From Lachnospiraceae bacterium UBA7050 (GTDB lineage Bacteria > Bacillota > Clostridia > Lachnospirales > Lachnospiraceae), in NCBI GenBank assembly GCA_002493905.1, contig DLAJ01000044.1, positions 1 through 64,000 on the forward strand: a stretch of 64,000 nucleotides of DNA. The letters run 5' to 3'. This document shows, piece after piece, positions 1-6,626 of the stretch (the first letter of the stretch is position 1; each line of letters starts with the position of its first letter). Both the position numbers and the translations under genes were made by a program. The notes below the pieces were generated by a model. That model saw only the letters and a list, made by a program, of their open reading frames with translations, was not told the DNA's origin and ran no database searches.

Positions 1-372
1 GAGCTAAAGACCGAAGTCGGCAGGCTGAGAACAGAAGTCGACGAACTAAAAGCGGAGTTCCGGGAACTGCAATCTGAAGTTGGAGAATTAAATATTCGGG
101 TAAGTGCTTTGGAGGGTGAGATCAACAGAATCAAAGTTGAAAGCCAGTCCATGAAAATAGAAATTCAGGATTTGAAGCAGCGCGTTATTAATATCGAACT
201 CATTATAGAAAACGAAATTCGGGTTCACATTATGCGGATTGCCGAAGGTCACATGGGGCTGAAAGAAAATTTGGACGAAGCAAGAAAGCCGAGTAAAGAA
301 ATGGAAAAGCTGACGCTGAGGGTTGGCGTATTGGAGTCAGATGTGAGAATACTAAAAGAAAAATTTGCATAG
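1..372 (+). CDS. Coiled-coil protein of unknown function, 5' partial
   Basis: The reading frame is open from base 1, so the start lies left of the window; the visible part is 123 residues. It is nearly all heptad-like sequence rich in Glu, Lys, Leu and Val (repeats such as TEVxxLxxEVxEL), predicting a long parallel coiled coil. No membrane segment, enzyme motif or DNA-binding motif is visible. It ends 9 bases before a strong terminator and is therefore a separate transcription unit from the pilus genes. Function cannot be assigned from this fragment. Confidence 0.75.
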   Translation, partial: ELKTEVGRLRTEVDELKAEFRELQSEVGELNIRVSALEGEINRIKVESQSMKIEIQDLKQRVINIELIIENEIRVHIMRIAEGHMGLKENLDEARKPSKEMEKLTLRVGVLESDVRILKEKFA

Positions 373-380
373 AAAACGTT

Positions 381-412
381 AAGAAGCGCCCCTAATAAGG
401 GCGCTTCTTTGG
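381..412 (+). terminator. Rho-independent terminator
   Basis: An 11-bp perfect stem (381-391 with 399-409) around a 7-nt loop, ending in TTT, directly after the coiled-coil gene. It separates that gene from the pilus locus. Confidence 0.85.
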
Positions 413-500
413 CTGAAATAGTCAGAATTGCGCAACACAGACGGTCGTAAGCTTTATCTTGTGCATTTTTAATAAAAAACAATAAAAATGTTGAAAAATA

Positions 501-529
501 TTGGCATTTTGATGGAAGAGGTGTATAAT
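501..529 (+). promoter_or_regulatory. Sigma-A type promoter of the pilin gene
   Basis: TTGGCA at 501-506 and TATAAT at 524-529 are separated by exactly 17 bases, close to consensus. Transcription should start near 536, giving a leader of about 160 nt before the pilin start codon. The long leader is described separately. Confidence 0.75.
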
Positions 530-573
530 GAAAAGCAACAAAGGGTTGCGGAGAGACAGCAGATGGTTGTCAA

Positions 574-674
574 TGTGATTTAACCAGTCCGCGAGTAGGG
601 GCGGACTGCTTAAATAAGAGGGGGAGACTCCTAAGTGGAAATGCCGGCTTATCGGCGTTTCCTTAGAAATCACA
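574..674 (+). promoter_or_regulatory. Structured 5' leader RNA of the pilin gene, family not recognised
   Basis: An 8-bp closing helix (TGTGATTT at 574-581 with AAATCACA at 667-674) encloses several hairpins: CAGTCCGC at 585-592 with GCGGACTG at 601-608; a short GGAG/CTCC stem near 622-630; and a long stem (631-634 with 663-666, then 637-646 with 653-662, one G-U pair). The closing helix ends 6 bases before the AAGGAG ribosome binding site at 681, so opening or closing it could affect translation. Alternative pairings exist (TGGTT at 564-568 with AACCA at 582-586). It could be a riboswitch-like element or an mRNA-stabilising structure. It does not match the class I or II c-di-GMP riboswitch patterns that I know. 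Confidence 0.55.
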
Positions 675-695
675 ATCAAAAAGGAGAGAAAGAAT

Positions 696-1196
696 ATGAA
701 AAAGAAGAAAATGAATGACAAGGGCTTCTCGCTTGTCGAGCTGATCATCGTAATCGCCATCATGGCAATCCTGATCGCGGTATTGGCGCCGCAGTACTTA
801 AAGTTTGTAGAGAGATCCAGAAAGTCCGCAGACAGAGATACGGTTGACCAGCTTGTAAGAGCAGTACAGATCGATTATGCTGATCCGGAGACTACCAATA
901 ACCCTACGGGAACGATAACGGTAACCAATAAGTCTACGGCAGTAACCGTATCGAATGCAGACGGTGATCTGTATAAGATTTTGACGGCTGCAGGCATTAA
1001 TAATATTGTTCTCAAATCCCATGAGTGGGAAGGAGCCGCTACGGTTGCGGATGGGGATGCGATTTATATCCATCTGAAACTGAATGATAATGGAAATATT
1101 GATTACTGTGTAGATGGAAATGCGACTGCACCGGCTACGTTTTCTACTACGATCAAAGACGGAACAGGAACAGATGCGAAGCTGATCACGGAATAA
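696..1196 (+). CDS. pilA: Type IV major pilin-like protein
   Basis: Structural subunit of a type IV pilus or pseudopilus. A 10-residue basic leader ends in Gly10, followed by Phe11 and the motif FSLVEL with Glu at mature position 5, then a hydrophobic helix to about residue 33 and a polar, Thr/Asn/Asp-rich globular domain. This is the class III signal cleaved by the prepilin peptidase encoded next. At 166 residues it has the usual size of a type IVa pilin. The ATG is set by AAGGAGAG at 681-688. It has its own consensus promoter and a structured leader, and a strong hairpin follows it, all fitting a highly expressed subunit. Assignment as the major pilin rests on its position, promoter and size. 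Confidence 0.9.
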   Translation: MKKKKMNDKGFSLVELIIVIAIMAILIAVLAPQYLKFVERSRKSADRDTVDQLVRAVQIDYADPETTNNPTGTITVTNKSTAVTVSNADGDLYKILTAAGINNIVLKSHEWEGAATVADGDAIYIHLKLNDNGNIDYCVDGNATAPATFSTTIKDGTGTDAKLITE

Positions 1197-1246
1197 GAGA
1201 ACAGATTTTTCCGGCGCAATAGCTTTAGAAAGAGATAAGCAGCTGC

Positions 1247-1296
1247 CGTTCCCGCAGAATTGAAACAGAATTCTGCGGGAACGCAGATACTTATTT
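1247..1296 (+). terminator. Strong hairpin after the pilin gene, terminator or attenuator
   Basis: A perfect 15-bp stem (1247-1261 with 1269-1283) with a 7-nt loop lies 50 bases after the pilin stop. The T-rich stretch TTATTTT follows only at 1290-1296, so termination may be partial. The hairpin could also protect the pilin mRNA 3' end while letting some transcription continue into pilD. Confidence 0.6.
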
Positions 1297-1344
1297 TCCG
1301 GGGAAGCATTGACCTATGTTTTGACCCGGAAGGAAAGAAGGCGA

Positions 1345-1436
1345 GCGTAACCCTACGCGCAAACCTACAGAAATTGTGAATACAAATGAGGAAACCCGTG
1401 GACGCAAAGAGAAGCTGCGCGGGATTGGCCTCAGCA
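1345..1436 (+). promoter_or_regulatory. Possible degenerate class I c-di-GMP (GEMM) riboswitch-like leader of pilD
   Basis: The 293-base gap between pilA and pilD contains GCAAACC (1359-1365) and GGACGCAAAG (1400-1409), the two most conserved strings of class I c-di-GMP riboswitches, in the right order. The stretch between them is longer than usual, and I cannot fold a clean second helix or the closing helix, so this may be a variant, a decayed copy or chance. A local CCCGTG/CGCGGG stem (1395-1400 with 1417-1422) competes with the expected fold. Confidence 0.25.
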
Positions 1437-1489
1437 CCAACATCACATGCAGTACATCATACATTTGCAAAGAAGGCAGAAGATAAACT

Positions 1490-2248
1490 ATGACAGCACC
1501 CGATATCCTGCTCGGCGTCGTAATCTTTTTATATGGGATCGTGATCGGCAGTTTTTGCAATGTCTGCATTTATCGGATTCCGGCAAAAGAAAATATCGTA
1601 AAAATTCGTTCGCATTGTATGAGCTGCGGCTATCAGTTAAAGTGGTATGATTTAGTGCCGCTTGTCAGCTTTGCCGCATTGGGTGGGAAATGCCGCAAAT
1701 GTAAGCAGAAGTTATCCGTCCAGTATCCTCTGATTGAGGCTCTGAACGGAGTCTTGTATGTAGTGGTCTTTTATGTGAATGGAGCAAATGTAGATTCGAT
1801 ACTCTACTGTCTCCTGACCTCAGCACTTTTGGTGCTGAGCATAATCGATTTTAGGACCTATGAGATTCCTTTTGGGATCAATCTTTTTATACTGGCACTG
1901 GGGCTGATTCACCTTGCGCTTCATTTGGACGACTGGCTTTTATGGGGAATCGGCTTCCTTGCTGTCAGTTTATTCCTCTACATACTTTATCTGCTGTCAA
2001 AGGGACGTGCGATCGGCGGCGGCGATATTAAGCTGATGGCGGTCTGCGGTCTGATACTTGGCTGGAAAAAGATTCTGCTTGCATTTCTGATCGGATGTAT
2101 TATGGGGTCCGTGATCCACATTGCGCGTATGAAAGTAGTAAAGGCGGATCATGTATTGGCGATGGGACCTTATCTGGCTGCGGGAGTCTGGATAGCCCTG
2201 TTATGGGGAGATATGCTGATTTCGTGGTATACAGCGTTGTATTCCTGA
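1490..2248 (+). CDS. pilD: Prepilin peptidase (leader peptidase and N-methyltransferase)
   Basis: Membrane aspartic protease that cleaves prepilins after the conserved Gly and usually methylates the new N-terminus. The 252-residue protein has the full A24A layout: an N-terminal membrane helix, a cytoplasmic zinc-binding loop with two CxxC pairs (Cys43/46 and Cys68/71), then several membrane helices with catalytic Asp120 (IIDFRTYEIP) and Asp179 (GGGDIK). Substrates are presumably the pilins around it. The start is ATG at 1490 without an obvious Shine-Dalgarno, so translation may be weak. Confidence 0.93.
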   Translation: MTAPDILLGVVIFLYGIVIGSFCNVCIYRIPAKENIVKIRSHCMSCGYQLKWYDLVPLVSFAALGGKCRKCKQKLSVQYPLIEALNGVLYVVVFYVNGANVDSILYCLLTSALLVLSIIDFRTYEIPFGINLFILALGLIHLALHLDDWLLWGIGFLAVSLFLYILYLLSKGRAIGGGDIKLMAVCGLILGWKKILLAFLIGCIMGSVIHIARMKVVKADHVLAMGPYLAAGVWIALLWGDMLISWYTALYS

Positions 2249-2431
2249 AAAGTAAATAAATATGCACAAGGCAGGCAACTACGGGACATTATCACTGTGG
2301 TTTTTTTGCATTGTATAGGGATGAAACAGCGTGTGCGAAGCTGTGGATTGTCGGGAGGCAGTCCGTAGGCAGGGCAGTTCACAGCTTTGTATACGACAGA
2401 AAATTTCCAAATTGAAGGGGGAAACATACAC
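2249..2431 (+). other. Leader region between pilD and pilM
   Basis: 183 bases without a gene. It holds a long-range inverted repeat (AAGCTGTG at 2338-2345 with CACAGCTT at 2390-2397) that would form a branched hairpin 34 bases before the pilM start. No convincing promoter is seen. Confidence 0.35.
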
Positions 2432-4333
2432 ATGGCAAAAGTCCTGAGCATGGAGATCGGTTATTCGCTGATCAAGATCATTGAGACCGATTTCAGGGTA
2501 AAGAGTCCTAAGATTTACCGGTGCGTGAATCTTCAGACGCCGGAAGGAATCTTAAATGACGGCGAGTTACATGTAACAGATGAACTCGTAGCGCTCATCA
2601 CGGATGCACTTATGGCGAATACCATGAAAACAAAGCAGGTTGTTTTTACGGTTACGTCGTCTAAAATTGCAAGCCGTGAGGTGATTCTGCCAAATATTAA
2701 GGAAAATAAAGTGGCGACAGTTGTACGCGCAAATGCGTCCGACTATTTTCCGGTCGATATCAGTCATTACGAGATCGCCTATGCATCGCTTGGCATGGTC
2801 GGCGAAGAGAAAGATAAGATGCAGCGCAAGGTTATGGTGTTTGCCGCGCCGCAGGCACTCCTCGAAGGCTATCAGACGCTGGCGGAGCGCTGTGGACTGA
2901 CTCTTGCTGCTATGGATTACAGCGGGAATTCCGTCCTTCAGGTCATCCGGAAAGAATGCGGGGAAGGCATTCAGATGGTGATTAAAGTTGACGAGCGCTC
3001 CTCTATTATTACAGTTTTGGAAAATGGTCAGCAGATACTGCAGAGAAGTATCCCATACGGCGTGGACGAGGCAGTTGGAACACTGATCTCCACACACGTA
3101 TATGGAGAATTGGATTATAAACAGGCGTTGGAGCTGCTTCGGCGAAAGACCTGCGTGAACCGCACGCTGCGGGCGAGGGTGGACATTGCGGATTCCGATG
3201 AGGAGGACAGTGAGCTGGACGAGGGCGAACAGTTTGCGCTTGCCAGACAGCAGACGACCGCAGTGCTTGAAACGTTGATCAGCGGTATAGCGCGCGTGGT
3301 TGATTTTTACAATTCACGCAATTATGGGAAACAGATTGAAAAAACGTATCTGACCGGATTGGGCGGGGATTTCAGCGGACTCAGCAAACTTTTGACGAAC
3401 GAGCTTGGCATGCGTATCGTTGTGCTGACGAAGGCGGAAGGGTTTAATATCGCGAAAGCGTTCCGGGAGACCGGCTTTGGCGGGTATATTGCATGCTTAG
3501 GCGCGGCGGTATCTCCGCTTGGCTTTATGCCGTCGAAGGATACGGAAAAGAAGGAAAAAGGGAAAGTGACCTTAACGCCGCTGTTAGCAGTTTCGGTATT
3601 AATTCTCTGTCTGATTATTTCAATCGCATGGTTTGTTGTTGCATACCTGCCATACAGGCAGGCTGCCGTGGACAATGAACACTATCGGGGACAGGTGCAG
3701 GAGCTGGCTCAGTATGTACCTGATTATCTGGAATATACGACTACCAAACAGGCGTATGATTACATGTTTATGGCATTTGGACAGACGCAGCTTGAGACGC
3801 GCTATCTTGTCGAATTTATTGAAGAGATGGAACAAAAAATGCCGCATGCGTTTTATATCAGCACGCTTCATGTCAACGCGGAAGGCTTTTCGATGAATGT
3901 GACTGTGGCGACAAAGCAGGAAGCAGCAGAATGTATCGAACAGCTTCGGACATTCGCGAGCATAGGCGGCTTAGGCGTCAACGGAATTTATGACAACCGC
4001 CAGGCTGTCTTCGTAGACGTGGACGGCGACGGAATACCGGATATGGTAAACGGCGATGAAATCTTGGCGGTTGGTGGAAATGCTGATGGTCAGAATGATC
4101 TTGAGATTGCGGGACAGGGCGTGACCTTCAGCGTGGAAGGCGTGTTTTCCGGATTAGGAGGGCTGAACAGCCTTTTTGGTGACGAAAGCGCTGAGGATGG
4201 CACTCAGAATGCGGAAGGCTACAATGCGGAGAACGGACTGCGGCAGGAAGGCGGCGGAACGTCCGATACGGGAAATGCGGACAGCGATGAGGAATTAGAA
4301 GAAGCAATCAGCGAAATTAACGGCGGCGAGTGA
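2432..4333 (+). CDS. pilM: PilM-PilN fusion, type IV pilus inner membrane platform protein
   Basis: Residues 1 to about 350 are an actin-like PilM domain (N-terminal MEIGYSLIKIIE, later GVDEAVG and LTGLGGDFSGL), expected in the cytoplasm. A single membrane helix follows at about residues 382-405, and the rest resembles PilN, which pairs with PilO outside the membrane. PilM and PilN are normally separate; the C. difficile PilMN fusion is the known precedent. Residues 529-537 (bases 4016-4042) form an exact DxDxDGxxD calcium-loop pattern, followed by an acidic, Gly-rich tail of about 100 residues that PilN normally lacks. I chose ATG 2432 because GAAGGGGG precedes it; an upstream ATG at 2387 lacks a ribosome binding site. 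Total 633 residues. Confidence 0.85.
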   Translation: MAKVLSMEIGYSLIKIIETDFRVKSPKIYRCVNLQTPEGILNDGELHVTDELVALITDALMANTMKTKQVVFTVTSSKIASREVILPNIKENKVATVVRANASDYFPVDISHYEIAYASLGMVGEEKDKMQRKVMVFAAPQALLEGYQTLAERCGLTLAAMDYSGNSVLQVIRKECGEGIQMVIKVDERSSIITVLENGQQILQRSIPYGVDEAVGTLISTHVYGELDYKQALELLRRKTCVNRTLRARVDIADSDEEDSELDEGEQFALARQQTTAVLETLISGIARVVDFYNSRNYGKQIEKTYLTGLGGDFSGLSKLLTNELGMRIVVLTKAEGFNIAKAFRETGFGGYIACLGAAVSPLGFMPSKDTEKKEKGKVTLTPLLAVSVLILCLIISIAWFVVAYLPYRQAAVDNEHYRGQVQELAQYVPDYLEYTTTKQAYDYMFMAFGQTQLETRYLVEFIEEMEQKMPHAFYISTLHVNAEGFSMNVTVATKQEAAECIEQLRTFASIGGLGVNGIYDNRQAVFVDVDGDGIPDMVNGDEILAVGGNADGQNDLEIAGQGVTFSVEGVFSGLGGLNSLFGDESAEDGTQNAEGYNAENGLRQEGGGTSDTGNADSDEELEEAISEINGGE

Positions 4334-4350
4334 AAAAAGGAGAAAGCGGC

Positions 4351-5130
4351 ATGAAAGTGACAAAACAACAGGTGAATGTGCTGATCATGGTACTTGGCGT
4401 CGTTATTATCGCATTGACGTATTTTTACGGCGTTCAGAAATTAAATGAAAAGACGGAGGCGCTCGAAGCGGAAAACGGACAGCTCCGCAATGAGATCAAT
4501 ACACTCCAGGAGCTTCAGCTCAAACAGAACAGCTACATAGCCGATACAGAAATGATGAAGGGATTGTGCGAAGTCATTGCGGATATGTTTCCGTCCAGAA
4601 TTTTGACGGAAGATGAAATTATGTATGCGGTAAAACTTGAAAATCAGGTTGGGTGCTATTTCTCTTATGTGGGGACGCCGGTTACGCAGAATATTGAAAT
4701 TCCGCTTGGTGAAAAAGAGAATATTCTTTCAGGCTTAACGGACGTTACGGGGGCCATTGCCCAGAATTCGGCGATCAACGAGGAACAGGTGTATAATGTG
4801 GACGGAATCATGCTTGGCAATGCAGCTTCCTCCAATAATTTTGTATGTACCTATGATCAGTTTAAGCAGCTTGTTACGCTGATAGTGGAAAACCCGGACA
4901 TGCGGAGCATAGATGAAATCAGCCTGTCTTATGACAATGCGACGGGCAGTCTGACCGGAACCATGACGATCAACTATTATTCTATGAGCGGAACGGACCG
5001 GAAATATGAACTGCCGCAGACCGGTGTAGCGGGATATGGCGTAGATTGTATCTTCGGTGCAGTCATCAGACAACAGGAGCCGGCAGCACCGCTGGCGGAA
5101 GATGTGACAGAGGGAGAAGCGGAAGAATGA
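4351..5130 (+). CDS. pilO: PilO-like type IV pilus assembly protein
   Basis: A 259-residue bitopic protein with a short N-terminus, one membrane helix (about residues 8-27), a coiled coil (Leu/Glu/Gln-rich, about 30-60) and an outer globular domain, the layout of PilO. It should heterodimerise with the PilN part of the preceding protein. The ATG at 4351 follows AAGGAG at 4337-4342 and lies 17 bases after the pilM stop, so the two are probably cotranslated. The C-terminus is acidic. Sequence identity to PilO is weak by eye; position and topology carry the call. Confidence 0.7.
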   Translation: MKVTKQQVNVLIMVLGVVIIALTYFYGVQKLNEKTEALEAENGQLRNEINTLQELQLKQNSYIADTEMMKGLCEVIADMFPSRILTEDEIMYAVKLENQVGCYFSYVGTPVTQNIEIPLGEKENILSGLTDVTGAIAQNSAINEEQVYNVDGIMLGNAASSNNFVCTYDQFKQLVTLIVENPDMRSIDEISLSYDNATGSLTGTMTINYYSMSGTDRKYELPQTGVAGYGVDCIFGAVIRQQEPAAPLAEDVTEGEAEE

Positions 5131-5285
5131 GATTTCCCTGCGGCAGGTCACGGCGGCGGGGGTAAAGATGTGAGCCGGGAATGACGAAATCAGTATAAGG
5201 AGCGGCAAAGCCGGCGGATGCAAAAGCATGGAGCGGTAAAGCATACGCGGCGGCAAATCAGACGGGATAGGATAAGGAAGCAGTC
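5131..5285 (+). other. 155-base spacer with degenerate repeats
   Basis: No gene. Short imperfect repeats of the form GCGGCAAA / GCGGTAAA / GGCGGCAAA recur at 5200-5260. No promoter or terminator is convincing. Confidence 0.3.
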
Positions 5286-6578
5286 ATGAGTGCATGGACA
5301 AAGATCAGACAATTTCATAGAAGAGGGCGAAAGCCGCTTCGCGCTGATCAAAGGGGATTTACGCTTTTGGAAGTGCTGATTGCCATGTTCATATTGGCGA
5401 TCATTGCTGTACCGATCTGCCGCGTCTATGTGCAGGCGGCGCGCACAAATGCGAAAGCGAGAAAACAGGCGAGTGCGACTGCAGTTGCGGAAAACACAAT
5501 GGAGGGAATTAATGCGTTTTCCTATGAAGATGTCGTAAAGCAGTTTGATCCCGTACTGACGCCGGATGGAGAGTTCTTAATCTGCCAGAATGTTGCGCCC
5601 GGAGGACGTGTGCTGATGGGGGGCGGCTTGGGGGAAGATGGAAGAGCTGTTTACGCGCTGAAAGGTGTCCATGAGGATGTGTATGATTTTGACGTGAGAG
5701 TGACGATTGACCCCTCGGTTTATGCGCGTGAGAATGAGTTGGACGACCCGAAGGTCAACGACTATGAGCTGGTCTCGATGGCGGGGTATAATAGTGCGAA
5801 AGATTATCTGTATGTGTTGGAAGAAGGATCATTGAGAAGCCGTTATGGTTTGGAGTATGATACGGTTTATAATCAGGTGAACCGGAAACTGCAGCTCACT
5901 GTGACGAAAGAGGGAGCCGGTGATGACGCAGGGATTGTTGTGAGTATGAAAGCTGCATACTGGAGAAACGGGGAACCGGAGCCGACGTCGGATGCAATGC
6001 TGGAGCCCTGCGGTGCGCAGCGCTTTGAGGGTGAGGATGCGCTTCGGAGTGTATACTTGTGTTATGAACCCAATTATGCAGCAGGTTATGGCAGCGGAAA
6101 AGACCAGATTGAAATTATTAATATGGACAATGTGGAGTTTGATCTGTATCTGATCAAACAGAGCTGCCCGACGTGGTCGGATTTGGGGGTGCGTGAGGAG
6201 ATGTATGCGCCGGAGGTTACTGTTCGGGAGGGACAGTGGGCGTCTGATGATCAGGGTTCTTATGTGCAGATTTATCACAATTATGGAACAAATCTGGCGG
6301 CTGATGAGAGCCATGCTGCAATTGATCCGGAGATCAGTGACGTGAAAGCGTCATACCATTACAGGTATCGGGACACGGCAGGAAATCCGGGAAGCGCGGA
6401 CGGAAAGCAGTCGGATACTGATTTGTCACAGACGCTTCATATCGGAAGCTCTGCTGTCCATAAGGAAAAGCGGTTCCGTATGTTTTCGGTGACGGTTGAG
6501 ATTTATGAAGCGGGTGCCTTTGATGAAGACTTTGACGGAAGCACAAAGCCGCGTATTACTGTGTTATCTAATCAGTAA
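5286..6578 (+). CDS. Minor pilin-like protein with class III signal (PilV/GspI-like position)
   Basis: The N-terminus carries a 24-residue basic leader ending in Gly24, then FTLLEV with Glu at mature position 5 and a hydrophobic helix to about residue 47. The remaining 380 residues are a large, polar, Tyr- and Asp-rich domain without recognisable repeats. Such proteins join the pilus tip or prime assembly. At 430 residues it is larger than typical PilV. It is followed by another tip-type pilin, matching the minor pilin cluster order of type IV pilus and type II secretion loci. AAGGAAG at 5276-5282 supports the start. Confidence 0.8.
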   Translation: MSAWTKIRQFHRRGRKPLRADQRGFTLLEVLIAMFILAIIAVPICRVYVQAARTNAKARKQASATAVAENTMEGINAFSYEDVVKQFDPVLTPDGEFLICQNVAPGGRVLMGGGLGEDGRAVYALKGVHEDVYDFDVRVTIDPSVYARENELDDPKVNDYELVSMAGYNSAKDYLYVLEEGSLRSRYGLEYDTVYNQVNRKLQLTVTKEGAGDDAGIVVSMKAAYWRNGEPEPTSDAMLEPCGAQRFEGEDALRSVYLCYEPNYAAGYGSGKDQIEIINMDNVEFDLYLIKQSCPTWSDLGVREEMYAPEVTVREGQWASDDQGSYVQIYHNYGTNLAADESHAAIDPEISDVKASYHYRYRDTAGNPGSADGKQSDTDLSQTLHIGSSAVHKEKRFRMFSVTVEIYEAGAFDEDFDGSTKPRITVLSNQ

Positions 6579-6626
6579 GCGGGCACATATGTCGAGGATA
6601 AAATTTCTGTGATTTGGAGGAACATC

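Noticed and set aside
528..578. Short ORF (MKSNKGLRRDSRWLSM) upstream of pilA
   Set aside because: Its ATG overlaps the -10 box of the pilin promoter and has no ribosome binding site, so it would not be on the transcript.
536..674. Class I or class II c-di-GMP riboswitch in the pilin leader
   Set aside because: The conserved strings of both classes (GCAAACC with GGACGCAAAGC; the class II pseudoknot core) are absent.
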